A stretch of DNA of 64,000 nucleotides from Aquibacillus albus (GTDB lineage: Bacteria > Bacillota > Bacilli > Bacillales > Amphibacillaceae): NCBI RefSeq assembly GCF_016908325.1, contig NZ_JAFBDR010000018.1, forward strand, positions 1-64,000, given 5' to 3'. Position 1 is the stretch's first letter. Each line of letters starts with the position of its first letter. Below, one piece after another: positions 1 through 8,810 of the stretch. The notes beneath the pieces were generated by a model. That model was given only the letters and a program-made list of their open reading frames with translations, had not been told where the DNA came from and searched no databases. The translations under genes were made by a program, and so were the position numbers.

Positions 1-120
1 TTACGCAAGCTTATCTATCCGTACGCCATTGACCAGTCGCCTACGCTTTCTATTTAACATACTGGTTGTTTTGTTCAGTTTTCAAAGATCAAATGTTTGT
101 TGTTCCTTAACGCGACAACT
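1..120 (-). promoter_or_regulatory. rRNA operon leader (start of 16S leader, edge of window)
   Basis: Read on the minus strand, positions 95-71 carry the TGATCTTTGAAAACTGAAC motif typical of Bacillus rRNA leaders and spacers. It lies downstream of two strong promoters and downstream of bofA, the position of rrnA in B. subtilis. The mature 16S 5' end is not inside the window, so only the leader is present. Identity of the operon is inferred from motif and synteny. Confidence 0.8.
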
Positions 121-125
121 TTTAT

Positions 126-154
126 AGTATATCAAGTTATTTCGCGGAAGTCAA
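126..154 (-). promoter_or_regulatory. rRNA promoter P2
   Basis: On the minus strand a -35 TTGACT (154-149) and a -10 TATACT (131-126) are separated by 17 bases and point into the rRNA leader. The tandem arrangement with a second promoter upstream is typical of Bacillus rrn operons. Confidence 0.8.
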
Positions 155-208
155 CAACTTTTTTATACTTTTTATGTTTCGTGCTGTTTGCTTAACAGCG
201 ACTTAAAT

Positions 209-238
209 AATATATCACTAACCACTTCATAATGTCAA
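209..238 (-). promoter_or_regulatory. rRNA promoter P1
   Basis: Minus-strand -35 TTGACA (238-233) and -10 TATATT (214-209) with an 18-base spacer, about 85 bases upstream of P2. The -35 is a perfect consensus hexamer. Confidence 0.7.
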
Positions 239-310
239 ATGTTTTTTAAAACTTATTCATTTAATCGCTTCTGTGGTTTTTCAATTAGATAAACGGCCGG
301 TCTCTAGGCA

Positions 311-342
311 ACAAAAAAATGAGCCACCTTAGTCGATAGCTC
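311..342 (-). terminator. Rho-independent terminator after bofA
   Basis: Minus-strand stem TGAGCTAT/GTGGCTCA (with two G-T pairs) followed by seven T residues, directly after the bofA stop and before the rRNA promoters. Confidence 0.75.
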
Positions 343-343
343 A

Positions 344-610
344 CTATGCTAAAACAAAGATATGAAGTGCTGTTAATGATGCCAAACCAGGGAGTCCTAA
401 AAAACCTGCAATGATAGCCGTGAATACATTGATTGGTATATGCAATCCAATAGAAGCTCCAAATACATTGAAAAAAAATAAAAACAAGACACCAATCACC
501 AATTTAACCGAACCTTGCGCAAGAAATTGCATTGGTTTTAAAGGTGCACCCACAATTAGTAGTAAAGCAATTAATACGATCAAACTTGTTATTACTACGG
601 TTGTATCCAC
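344..610 (-). CDS. bofA: BofA, inhibitor of pro-sigma-K processing
   Basis: An 88-aa, almost wholly hydrophobic protein with three likely membrane segments (about residues 5-24, 33-52 and 58-85). In B. subtilis BofA (87 aa) sits in the outer forespore membrane with SpoIVFA and holds the SpoIVFB protease inactive until the forespore signals, thereby timing sigma-K activation in the mother cell. The start is GTG, preceded by a strong GGAGGAG ribosome site. The order recR-yaaL-bofA-rRNA operon matches B. subtilis. Length, hydropathy and context agree; the call rests on synteny as much as sequence. Confidence 0.88.
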   Translation of the reverse strand: MDTTVVITSLIVLIALLLIVGAPLKPMQFLAQGSVKLVIGVLFLFFFNVFGASIGLHIPINVFTAIIAGFLGLPGLASLTALHIFVLA

Positions 611-678
611 TTTTTCTCCTCCTTCTATTCTTGTCCTATAGCTAAACTATGAAACTAGAAAGAGAAATAGAACATTAT

Positions 679-897
679 TTATCTTTTTGCACTTATTTTA
701 CGAATTCGAGCTTCTCTTAATAAGTAAAAATACTTCGTTTCTGCAACTGCCAAATCAAAAAGACCTGTTTCACTTGGTTCTAAACTTCTTTCAAGAATGG
801 ATTTTAAATTCATCCATTCTTGTTTTAATAGAAGGATTTCATCAAGAAGCTGTTGATCGACTTGCTTTTTTTTACGAACCTTTGTATTTGATAACAT
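679..897 (-). CDS. yaaL: YaaL family protein (DUF2508)
   Basis: A 72-aa charged protein with a basic N-terminus, a predicted helical, coiled-coil-like middle (residues 12-45) and the conserved tract around residues 40-65 (SLEP..., then AETKYFYLLREAR). It matches B. subtilis YaaL in length and in the position between recR and bofA. No function is established for the family. The ATG start follows an AAGGTGAC ribosome site. It probably shares a transcript with recR and yaaK. Confidence 0.85.
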   Translation of the reverse strand: MLSNTKVRKKKQVDQQLLDEILLLKQEWMNLKSILERSLEPSETGLFDLAVAETKYFYLLREARIRKISAKR

Positions 898-917
898 AAA
901 AAAGTCACCTTACTTTA

Positions 918-1514
918 TTATAGTTCTCTTCTTCCTTCCATTGCTTTTGAAAGGGTTACTTCATCAGCATACTCTAAGTCTCCTCCCATAGGTAAACCAT
1001 GAGCAATTCTTGTTGTTCGAATTCCAGAAGGTTTTACTAGGCGCGAGATGTACATGGCAGTGGCTTCTCCTTCTATATTTGGATTGGTTGCTAAAATCAA
1101 TTCTTGAACTTCTTCGTCCTTTAATCGATTTAATAGACTTGGAACATTTATGTCTTCTGGGCCAATACCATCCATCGGAGAAATAGCACCATGAAGAACA
1201 TGGTACTTTCCATTAAATTCTTTCATCTTTTCCATAGCAATAACATCTTTTGGATCTTGTACTACACATATAACGGCTTTATCCCTAGATTCATCCTGAC
1301 AAATAGCACAAGGATCTTGATCAGTAATCTGCCCACAAATAGAGCAGTGTGTGAGCTCTCGTTTGGCATTCACAAGAGACTTTGCAAAATCTAAGACATC
1401 ATCTTCTTTCATATTAAGAACAAAAAAAGCCAGGCGAACAGCCGTTTTCGGCCCGATTCCTGGCAATTTAGTAAAGCTATCAATCAGCTTTGAAATCGGC
1501 TCTGGATAATACAT
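918..1514 (-). CDS. recR: Recombination mediator RecR
   Basis: A 198-aa protein of the usual RecR length. It has a helix-hairpin-helix near residues 17-30 ([14 protein letters not shown]), a four-cysteine zinc finger at C57, C60, C69 and C72, and a Toprim domain from about residue 80 to 175. RecR works with RecO and RecF to load RecA onto SSB-coated gaps in recombinational repair. It sits 12 bases downstream of yaaK and with dnaX upstream, the standard dnaX-yaaK-recR cluster of Firmicutes, so co-transcription is likely. Identification is secure. Confidence 0.97.
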   Translation of the reverse strand: MYYPEPISKLIDSFTKLPGIGPKTAVRLAFFVLNMKEDDVLDFAKSLVNAKRELTHCSICGQITDQDPCAICQDESRDKAVICVVQDPKDVIAMEKMKEFNGKYHVLHGAISPMDGIGPEDINVPSLLNRLKDEEVQELILATNPNIEGEATAMYISRLVKPSGIRTTRIAHGLPMGGDLEYADEVTLSKAMEGRREL

Positions 1515-1526
1515 GAAGCATGCCTC

Positions 1527-1850
1527 CTAGAACATTCCTCCAGGTAAATTTAATCCCTTCGTGAACTGTCCCATTGTGTCATTCGATTTTTCTTCCACTT
1601 GTTTCAAAACTTCATTTGTTGCAGCTAAAATAAGATCCTGTAGCATGTCTATATCATCTGGATCTACTACTTCTTCATTAATCTCTATATCGGTAATCTC
1701 TTTTTTTCCATTTGCAACAACTTTGACCATACCGCCGCCTGCTGTCGCTTCAAAAGACATTTCTTGTAACTCTTCTTGTGCCTTCATCATATCTTTTTGC
1801 ATTTTTTGCATTTGTTTCATCATTTTGTTCATATTTCCACCACCACGCAT
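1527..1850 (-). CDS. yaaK: YbaB/EbfC family nucleoid-associated protein
   Basis: A 107-aa protein with the family's Met- and Lys-rich N-terminal helix ([15 protein letters not shown], residues 7-21), a glycine-rich GGGMVKV segment and the conserved [13 protein letters not shown] region. The family forms dimers that bind DNA and is nearly always encoded between dnaX and recR, as here. The annotated start keeps the short MRGGGN leader, which is also found in B. subtilis YaaK of identical length. Its role in the cell is not well defined. Confidence 0.93.
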   Translation of the reverse strand: MRGGGNMNKMMKQMQKMQKDMMKAQEELQEMSFEATAGGGMVKVVANGKKEITDIEINEEVVDPDDIDMLQDLILAATNEVLKQVEEKSNDTMGQFTKGLNLPGGMF

Positions 1851-1881
1851 GGAAATCCCTCCTTATTTTTCATATATAATT

Positions 1882-3576
1882 TTAATCACGTATTTCTAAT
1901 AAATCATCACCAACTAAATTGCGGGCTTCTTGAATCAATGGATCTTCTTTCGGTGATTGTTCGCTCTCATTCTCTTGATTTCTTTGATTTTTTAAAAAGT
2001 CCTCCCTAATTTCCTGCCAATTAACTTCTGGGATAGGAATAATAGAAAGTTGTTTTCCAACCACTTCAGCTAATAATAATTCTATCGTTTGTTTATGGTC
2101 CAAAGCAAGTGAACAATGAATTTCGTACTTAAAACCTAATACTAATGCTTGTTCAGATGCAGCTCTAGGTTTACTATCTTGAACCGTCGCATGTGCTGGT
2201 GCACTTTTTTTCTTTAAAGCATCCATAAAATTAGCCCATTGGGACTGAACAGATTTCAGTTCAGATTTTGATGCTTCACTTAAAACATGACGAATACGTT
2301 CAAATGGTATTTTATAACTATTTTTATTGCTTCTTACTTGTGGTCTTTTTGGTGCATGATTAGGAGTCACTGCTGTTTGGCCCAGACTCTCGGAGCGTTC
2401 TTTTAATGTATGTAACTCCTTTTCGAGCTGTTCAATCTTAGTAAACAACGTGTTAAGCTTTGGACTATCTTCCATTTGAGTAGATGAAGATTGCTGCTGA
2501 TCTGTTATACGAAGCAAGCATATTTCAATAAATACCTTTGGGCTATTGGTCCATTTAATCTCCTGCTGACATTGATTTAATTCAGAAATAGCTTGCTGAA
2601 TCCATTGTGCATCTAATCGTTTTGCTAACTCCTCAAATGTGTCATTCAACACTGCGCGTTCCAATATATTTCCAAGTTCTGGAGCGCTTTGATACAGTAG
2701 TAAATCCCTCAAGTAATAGATTAAATCGAATACGAAACTCCCAGGGTCTTTTCCACCTTGTATCACTTCATCGACAATTCGTAATGCTTGCTGAACATCT
2801 TTATCATTCAAAGTTTCTACAACTTGAGTCAACTTTTCTTGTGAAACAGATCCCGTTACTTCCAATACATCGTTCAAGCTTACTTGGTCATCACTATAGG
2901 AAATTGCTTGATCCAATAAGCTTAATGCGTCACGCATCCCACCTTCAGCAGAAAGGGCAACTGCCTCTAATGCCTCGGTTGTAATCGATATGCTTTCTGC
3001 TTCCGTGATATACTTCATTCTATCAACCATAGATGCCTGTGAAATTCGTTTAAAATCGAATCGTTGACAACGTGAGATTATCGTTAATGGTATCTTATGT
3101 GGTTCTGTTGTAGCCAAAATAAAGATAACGTGCTTTGGCGGCTCTTCTAATGTTTTTAATAACGCATTAAATGCGCCAATGGATAGCATGTGAACCTCAT
3201 CAATAATATATACCTTATACTTAACAGCACTCGGCGCATATTTAACTTTATCTCTAATATCTCTAATTTGCTCGACTCCATTATTTGAAGCAGCATCTAT
3301 TTCTATGACATCAGAAATCGATCCGTCTTGAATGCCAAGACAAGCAGCACATTTGTTACAAGGTTCTAATACAGGCGATTCTTCACAATTAATTGTTTTG
3401 GCAAATATTTTTGCTGCACTTGTTTTACCTGTTCCACGAGGTCCAGAAAACAAATAAGCATGCGAAAATTTTTCCTGCATAACTGCATTTTGTAGCGTGC
3501 GCGTTATATGCGATTGTCCTACAACATCGGAAAAGCTTCTTGGCCTCCATACACGATACAGGGCTTGGTAGCTCAT
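1882..3576 (-). CDS. dnaX: DNA polymerase III subunit gamma/tau
   Basis: A 564-aa clamp-loader ATPase. It has a Walker A at residues 45-52 (GPRGTGKT), zinc ligands at C64, C73, C76 and C79, a Walker B IIDEVHM at 124-130, then the helical lid/collar domains. After residue 360 comes a variable Lys/Glu-rich tau part that contacts the replicase and helicase. The length matches B. subtilis DnaX, which makes full-length tau; I did not see an obvious frameshift-type slippery site. It opens the dnaX-yaaK-recR-yaaL cluster and follows the SRP RNA gene. Confidence 0.97.
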   Translation of the reverse strand: MSYQALYRVWRPRSFSDVVGQSHITRTLQNAVMQEKFSHAYLFSGPRGTGKTSAAKIFAKTINCEESPVLEPCNKCAACLGIQDGSISDVIEIDAASNNGVEQIRDIRDKVKYAPSAVKYKVYIIDEVHMLSIGAFNALLKTLEEPPKHVIFILATTEPHKIPLTIISRCQRFDFKRISQASMVDRMKYITEAESISITTEALEAVALSAEGGMRDALSLLDQAISYSDDQVSLNDVLEVTGSVSQEKLTQVVETLNDKDVQQALRIVDEVIQGGKDPGSFVFDLIYYLRDLLLYQSAPELGNILERAVLNDTFEELAKRLDAQWIQQAISELNQCQQEIKWTNSPKVFIEICLLRITDQQQSSSTQMEDSPKLNTLFTKIEQLEKELHTLKERSESLGQTAVTPNHAPKRPQVRSNKNSYKIPFERIRHVLSEASKSELKSVQSQWANFMDALKKKSAPAHATVQDSKPRAASEQALVLGFKYEIHCSLALDHKQTIELLLAEVVGKQLSIIPIPEVNWQEIREDFLKNQRNQENESEQSPKEDPLIQEARNLVGDDLLEIRD

Positions 3577-3723
3577 TTTTCACGATCCCCTCTTTAAGTT
3601 CCCTTTTATTATAACTGAAATGGAACAGTGATGTGAACTATCGAATTAGAAATAACATATGTCGTTAAACTATAATTTCACAGAACCTATTTAAAAGGTA
3701 TTTACACAGTATATGCATTATGT

Positions 3724-3756
3724 AAAAAGCCTCTTGTCAAAGATGACAAGAGGCTT
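3724..3756 (-). terminator. Rho-independent terminator after SRP RNA
   Basis: Minus-strand hairpin AAGCCTCTTGTCA/TGACAAGAGGCTT with a 4-base loop and a T run, just downstream of the SRP RNA 3' end. Confidence 0.9.
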
Positions 3757-3770
3757 GATTGCTATATTTA

Positions 3771-4042
3771 ACACCGTGCACCCAGCTTCGATGAAACAAC
3801 CTTAAGCGCTACTCAAGTTCATGGCTCGACTCAGGCTTCCCCACGGCACACGAGAAAAACCGCTTACTGCTGCTTCCTTCCGGACCTGACAGGGTTCACG
3901 GGCACCCGTTGCGCGGGACCCGAGTGTCAACACCAATTCCTTAAGGCGGACCTTAAAATTGTTCCACCTCAGCAGGGAATTCAGCCTCGCTATAGCGGCT
4001 TGCGAGTACAGGGCACCGCTACCTCCCCGCTTAGCACGGCAA
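3771..4042 (-). ncRNA. scr: Signal recognition particle RNA, large Bacillus type
   Basis: About 272 bases on the minus strand. The 5' segment GCCGTGC (4040-4034) can pair with GCACGGT (3779-3773), closing the Alu-type domain. The S-domain core motifs CCTGTCAGGTCCGGAAGGAA and the GCAGCAGTAAG tract lie at about 3893-3865. The position between tadA and dnaX and the length (271 nt in B. subtilis) fit the eukaryote-like 6S-type SRP RNA of Bacilli, which pairs with Ffh for membrane protein targeting. Ends are estimated to within a few bases. Confidence 0.95.
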
Positions 4043-4163
4043 ATTTGCTAACAATATTTAGTTGCGCTTTTAATAGCGCATAAACAAGTATAACGAGTTT
4101 TAATTGAAAATGCAATGGTACAAGCTTGTTAATATTTTCCGATATCACATGAAAAATTATTTA

Positions 4164-4631
<468 letters not shown>

Positions 4632-4708
4632 TCACCCCACACTTTTTAAGACAAACTTCAGTTTAACTTACTTTCTATTTTATCAAAAATCATGGCTGTA
4701 TTCTAAAT

Positions 4709-5490
4709 GATTGTTTCTTTTTTATTATTATAGGATGAGACTAATGCGTAACATAAGATTAATGCGCCAGAGTGATAGCTTCGAATATCGCTGCGGAAAT
4801 ACACTTCGCTTTCCGCGGGCGGCTGGTGAGCCTCCTCGAGCTTTCGCTCTGCGGGGTCTCACCGATGCCATTCCTCCCGCAGGAGTCTACGTGTATTTCC
4901 TCCGCTATATAGTAAAGATTTATAAAAGCTTCTTTTCAACATCTTATCTATTGCAATGGGACAAATTCTTATTTAATCAAGAGAACAAATCCGAGCTGTT
5001 GAAAATGTCAGACTCTTCTTTTACTTTTGTGATGTTGAATACTTTAGTAGCGTTATATCGCACGCAAGAAATTGGTCTATATTTTCGAAGATTCGACCTG
5101 CCTTGTTTTGTAAAAAAAGCGAAGAGAAGCATTCCACGTAATCATGATTCCCAGTACATAAACTTACCATTAATCGTAGTATCCCTTTAAGCGTAGGCAG
5201 AATACGTAGACTCCTGCGGGAACAGCACGTGTCCGAAGACCCCGTGGATGCGCCTGCGTCTTCTAGTAACGCTTCGCAGCTTGCTTCCTCGGCGCAAGGG
5301 AACAAAGAAGCTTATTCAAGTAGCACCCTGGCTGAGGCCGTACCCGCGGAAAGCGAAGTATTCTGCCGAAGCGATTATTGCACCCGATTCAAAAAGAGTG
5401 TATTAAAGCAAATCCTTGCAAGGGTTATTGCGCATTATAGGTCAATTGTGTAGTAAAAAACGAAGAATACGAAAAAGCCAAAATAATAGA
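4709..5490. repeat. Composite intergenic repeat, copy A
   Basis: No convincing gene lies between tadA and yaaH. The outer left arm (about 4709-4772, with TAATGCG twice) resembles the left arms of copies B-D. The right arm contains GTTATTGCGCATTAT at 5424-5438, then GTCAATTGTGTAGTAAAAAA. Inside are a GC-rich module at about 4789-4906, whose ends are complementary (GCGGAAATACAC and GTGTATTTCC..CCGC), an AT-rich spacer, and a second GC-rich module at about 5190-5375 in the opposite orientation. Open frames here are by-products of the GC-rich modules. Confidence 0.8.
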
Positions 5491-5604
5491 ACAGCTCCAA
5501 AATTAAGCTGGAAATATCTCTACTCTAGTGTATTCACCTTTTTGCTTTTACAACATAGGCTAACTTAGGAAATATTGGCTTATTTATGGAAGGAGGAATT
5601 TGTT

Positions 5605-6894
5605 TTGCAAATACATGTTGTAAAGCAAGGACAATCATTATACTCTATTGCCAATACGTATGGCACAACGATGGATGCAATTGAAACAGCTAATGAATTA
5701 GATGCACCAGAAGGATTAGTCGTTGGTCAAACATTAGTAATACCAATTATTGGGGAATTCTATGACGTTCAACCCGGCGATAGCTTATATACAATTAGTC
5801 AACGGTTTGGAATATCGGTAGAAGAATTAGCAAGAACTAATAACATCTCTGTGAACCAGCCATTACCAGTTGGAATGCGTTTATATATTCCAGAAGGACC
5901 TAAACCTACAATAGAAGTAAATGCTTATGTAGAGCCATTGGGGGGGACAGTTTCTGAGACATTGGAAAATTCAACCCGTAAAAATGCGCCATACCTCACT
6001 TATTTAGCTCCTTTTAACTATCGAATTACGAGAACAGGAGAGTTGGTACCTCCACCATTAGATGATTTTGCTTCGATTGCTCAGGAAAATAACGCTACAT
6101 TAATGCTTGTTGTCACCAATTTAGAAGAAGGAGAGTTTAGTGCAGAGTTAGGTAGAATCATTGTAACGGATGAAGCTGTTCAAAATACGTTATTAAACAA
6201 TATCATTGCAACCGCTAATGAAATGGGATATCAGGATGTACATTTTGATTTAGAATTTTTACCGCCTGAGAACAAAGAGGATTACAATCAATTTTTAAGG
6301 AAAGCAAAAAGACGTTTATCTGCTGAAGGTTTACTTATGTCTACAGCACTTGCACCAAAAACAAGTGCTACTCAAGAAGGCGAATGGTATGAAGCGCACG
6401 ATTACGCAGCCCACGGTGAAATTGTAGACTTCGTCGTATTAATGACTTATGAGTGGGGCTACAGTGGAGGTCCAGCTATGGCAGTATCTCCAATTGGTCC
6501 TGTTCGTGACGTAGTAGAGTACGCCTTAACAGAAATGCCCGCTAATAAAATTATGCTAGGTCAAAATTTATATGGCTATGATTGGACACTTCCTTACGAG
6601 CCCGGAGGAGAATACGCGAAAGCACTTAGTCCTCAACAAGCCATTTCCTTAGCAAGAGAACAAAATGTTGCCATTGAATTTGATAATGAAGCACAAGCGC
6701 CATTCTTTTTCTATACAGATGCAGAGGGTAATCGGCACGAAGTTTGGTTTGAAGACGCACGGTCTATCCAAGCAAAATTTGACTTGATGAAAGAATTAAA
6801 TTTACGAGGTATCAGCTATTGGAAGCTAGGGCTTGCTTTCCCTCAAAATTGGGTTCTTCTTGAGGATAACTTTACGATACAAAAACAAGCATAA
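5605..6894 (+). CDS. yaaH: Spore cortex N-acetylglucosaminidase, YaaH/SleL type
   Basis: A 429-aa protein with two N-terminal LysM repeats (about residues 1-47 and 51-97) and a GH18 glycosidase domain (about 125-420). The catalytic motif HFDLEF lies at about 213-218, with the acid Glu at 217. YaaH/SleL acts on muramic-delta-lactam-containing cortex fragments during germination; the LysM repeats target peptidoglycan. The start chosen is TTG at 5605, which has AAGGAGG eight bases upstream; an in-frame TTG at 5575 has no such site. It lacks a signal peptide, as in B. subtilis YaaH (427 aa). It is head-on to replication and flanked by a composite repeat. Confidence 0.94.
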   Translation: MQIHVVKQGQSLYSIANTYGTTMDAIETANELDAPEGLVVGQTLVIPIIGEFYDVQPGDSLYTISQRFGISVEELARTNNISVNQPLPVGMRLYIPEGPKPTIEVNAYVEPLGGTVSETLENSTRKNAPYLTYLAPFNYRITRTGELVPPPLDDFASIAQENNATLMLVVTNLEEGEFSAELGRIIVTDEAVQNTLLNNIIATANEMGYQDVHFDLEFLPPENKEDYNQFLRKAKRRLSAEGLLMSTALAPKTSATQEGEWYEAHDYAAHGEIVDFVVLMTYEWGYSGGPAMAVSPIGPVRDVVEYALTEMPANKIMLGQNLYGYDWTLPYEPGGEYAKALSPQQAISLAREQNVAIEFDNEAQAPFFFYTDAEGNRHEVWFEDARSIQAKFDLMKELNLRGISYWKLGLAFPQNWVLLEDNFTIQKQA

Positions 6895-6899
6895 TTAAA

Positions 6900-6938
6900 G
6901 AAAGCCGGGAGCATCATACAATGTATGCTTTCGGCTTT
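6900..6938 (+). terminator. Rho-independent terminator after yaaH
   Basis: Hairpin AAGCCGGGAGCAT/ATGCTTTCGGCTT with one G-T-rich mismatch zone and a T-rich tail, starting six bases after the yaaH stop. Confidence 0.75.
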
Positions 6939-7037
6939 TCGTCATTATAACCTATTCTCGATTATCCATTTTCTCTGTATTTATTTTGCAACTTATGAAA
7001 AACATAAGAAAAAAGCAGGAAAATGGAGGGATAGAAC

Positions 7038-8105
7038 TTGGAACAATCTAGAACTTCGAGAAATAAACAGTCAAATAGGTGGAAACGAAATATTAAATAT
7101 GTACTTCTTTTCCTGCTCATCATCTTTATTAGTGTTGGTTCTTATTTAATATATGAAGTGTATACAGCTGCAAATAAGTCCTATCAAGAACTCGAGCGAG
7201 CTGACAACAAATCTGATTTACGAAAAGAAGCAATTACCTTTAGCGATGATCCAATCTCGATGTTATTAATTGGCGTTGAAAATTACTCAACAGGTGGCAA
7301 AGATGGACGAGCAGACACACAAATTGTTGTAACACTTAACCCAGAAACAAAAAAAGTGACAATGACTTCCATTCCTAGAGACACCCGAGTGAAAATTGAT
7401 GAAATAGAAGCGTACAGTGGATATCACAAAATTAATGCAGCATATTCGTTTGGGTCTCTCTCTGGCTATGGTGGAAGCAAATTAACTGTGGAAAAGGTTG
7501 AAGAGCTATTAAACATACCGATTGATAAATATGTTGCTGTCGATTTTGATGGATTTCGGGATATTATTGATACGTTAGGCGGGGTTACCGTAGATGTAAA
7601 AGAAGGTTTCTGGGAAGAAAATATTTATCAAAATAACGAACGCATCTATTTTGAAGAAGGACCTACACATTTAAATGGAGAGGAAGCACTGGCCTTCGTT
7701 CGGATGAGAAGGCTTGCTGTTAATTACACATACCCAAGAGAGGAAAGACAAAGACAATTAATTAGAGCTGCGATTAAAGAAACGATTTCAGCAGGAACTA
7801 TTTTTAAAGCAAATGAAATTTCTACGATCCTTGGTAAAAATATAGAAACTAATTTAAAGCCTAAGGAAATTTATCATTTAGAAAGAAGCTATTCGTCCAT
7901 TGGAGAAGATGAGATGGAAACCATTCACATTGAAGGAACTAACCAGAGGGTAGAAGGTTTATCTTTCTTTATTCCAAATGAAGATAATCTAAATGATGTT
8001 TCTGAACAATTAAAGCAACAGCTAGAATTAACGAACCCACAAAAATCTATCCCGACAATCGAGGAGAAATTTGACCAGATTTATAAGGAGGTAAATCAAT
8101 CGTGA
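7038..8105 (+). CDS. LytR-CpsA-Psr (LCP) family cell-wall glycopolymer ligase
   Basis: A 355-aa protein with a basic cytoplasmic N-terminus, one membrane segment (residues 20-40) and an extracellular LCP domain (about 95-245). Conserved LCP elements are RADT at 91-94, SIPRDTRV at 111-118, KINAAYSFG at 131-139, the DGFRDIIDTLGGV tract and NGEEALAFVRMRR. LCP enzymes move undecaprenyl-phosphate-linked polymers such as teichoic acid onto peptidoglycan. It resembles TagU/TagT/TagV, but I cannot say which. The start is TTG after GGAGGG. The stop overlaps the next start (GTGA), so the two genes are translationally coupled. Confidence 0.92.
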   Translation: MEQSRTSRNKQSNRWKRNIKYVLLFLLIIFISVGSYLIYEVYTAANKSYQELERADNKSDLRKEAITFSDDPISMLLIGVENYSTGGKDGRADTQIVVTLNPETKKVTMTSIPRDTRVKIDEIEAYSGYHKINAAYSFGSLSGYGGSKLTVEKVEELLNIPIDKYVAVDFDGFRDIIDTLGGVTVDVKEGFWEENIYQNNERIYFEEGPTHLNGEEALAFVRMRRLAVNYTYPREERQRQLIRAAIKETISAGTIFKANEISTILGKNIETNLKPKEIYHLERSYSSIGEDEMETIHIEGTNQRVEGLSFFIPNEDNLNDVSEQLKQQLELTNPQKSIPTIEEKFDQIYKEVNQS

Positions 8106-8716
8106 ATGTAGATATGCAATTCATTTTTAATTGTTTTCTATTAGTTGTTGCTGGAATACTTCTTCTCCGAATTGCTGGAAGAAAATCGATATCACAAATG
8201 ACGTTGGCACAAACCGTCATTATGATTTCGATCGGTTCTATTATCATTCAACCAATAATCGAAACAAGTGTTGTTCGAACCTTGATTGCGACCACTCTTT
8301 TTGTCCTCACCCTTATTATAGTGGAATGGCTCCAATTAAAGTTCAATGTTATTGAAAAATTAGTAACGGGAAAATCAAAAATATTAATTGAAAATGGACA
8401 GCTACAAACACAGCAATTAAAAAAACATCGAATAACCGTAGATCAGCTTGAAATGTTCATTCGCCAACAAGGAATTAATCAATTGTCTGATATTAAAACT
8501 GCAACATTAGAACCCAATGGTCAGCTTGGATATGAATTAAAGGAAGATGCTCGACCTCTTACGATTGGTGAATTTAAAAAAATGATGAATCCAAGCATGC
8601 TGAATTCATCGTATTTACCTATATATCCGAATAATGATAACCAAAAACAGCAAGACCAATTATTTGATGAGCTAAAATATCAAAATAATTCAAAACATGA
8701 TGATTATTTGCATTAG
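8102..8716 (+). CDS. DUF421 (YetF-family) membrane protein
   Basis: A 204-aa protein with three N-terminal membrane segments (about residues 5-25, 33-52 and 58-78), then a soluble DUF421 domain with the typical ILIENGQL tract and the DQLEMFIRQQGI tract. YetF-family proteins occur in several copies in spore formers; function is poorly defined. GTG start, overlapping the LCP stop by four bases, with a TAAGGAGG ribosome site inside the LCP coding end. The pairing suggests an envelope role, but this is inference. Confidence 0.88.
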   Translation: MNVDMQFIFNCFLLVVAGILLLRIAGRKSISQMTLAQTVIMISIGSIIIQPIIETSVVRTLIATTLFVLTLIIVEWLQLKFNVIEKLVTGKSKILIENGQLQTQQLKKHRITVDQLEMFIRQQGINQLSDIKTATLEPNGQLGYELKEDARPLTIGEFKKMMNPSMLNSSYLPIYPNNDNQKQQDQLFDELKYQNNSKHDDYLH

Positions 8717-8774
8717 AGGATTAAAGTACTGTTAAAGCTATACCAAATAAGCGTTTTCCTTTCTAAAAATACTA

Positions 8775-8805
8775 GATACCAGCGACTGAAACGCTGGTAT
8801 CTTTT
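8775..8805. terminator. Bidirectional terminator between DUF421 gene and acsA
   Basis: Perfect 10-bp stem GATACCAGCG/CGCTGGTATC with a 7-base loop between convergent genes. T-rich on the plus side (CTTTTATT) and on the minus side (TAGTATTTTT). Confidence 0.85.
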
Positions 8806-8810
8806 ATTAC

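Noticed and set aside
1-60. 16S rRNA gene start
   Set aside because: The conserved 16S 5' sequence is not reached; only the leader is in the window.
2607-2984. 125-aa plus-strand frame opposite dnaX
   Set aside because: Antisense shadow of dnaX; the dnaX frame accounts for the coding signal.
4711-5453. Open frames of 74-159 aa between tadA and yaaH
   Set aside because: They lie inside repeat copy A; the GC-rich modules lack stops in several frames, and the same peptide (SSDTCCSRRSLRILPTLKG) appears in repeat copy B, as expected of a repeat and not a gene.
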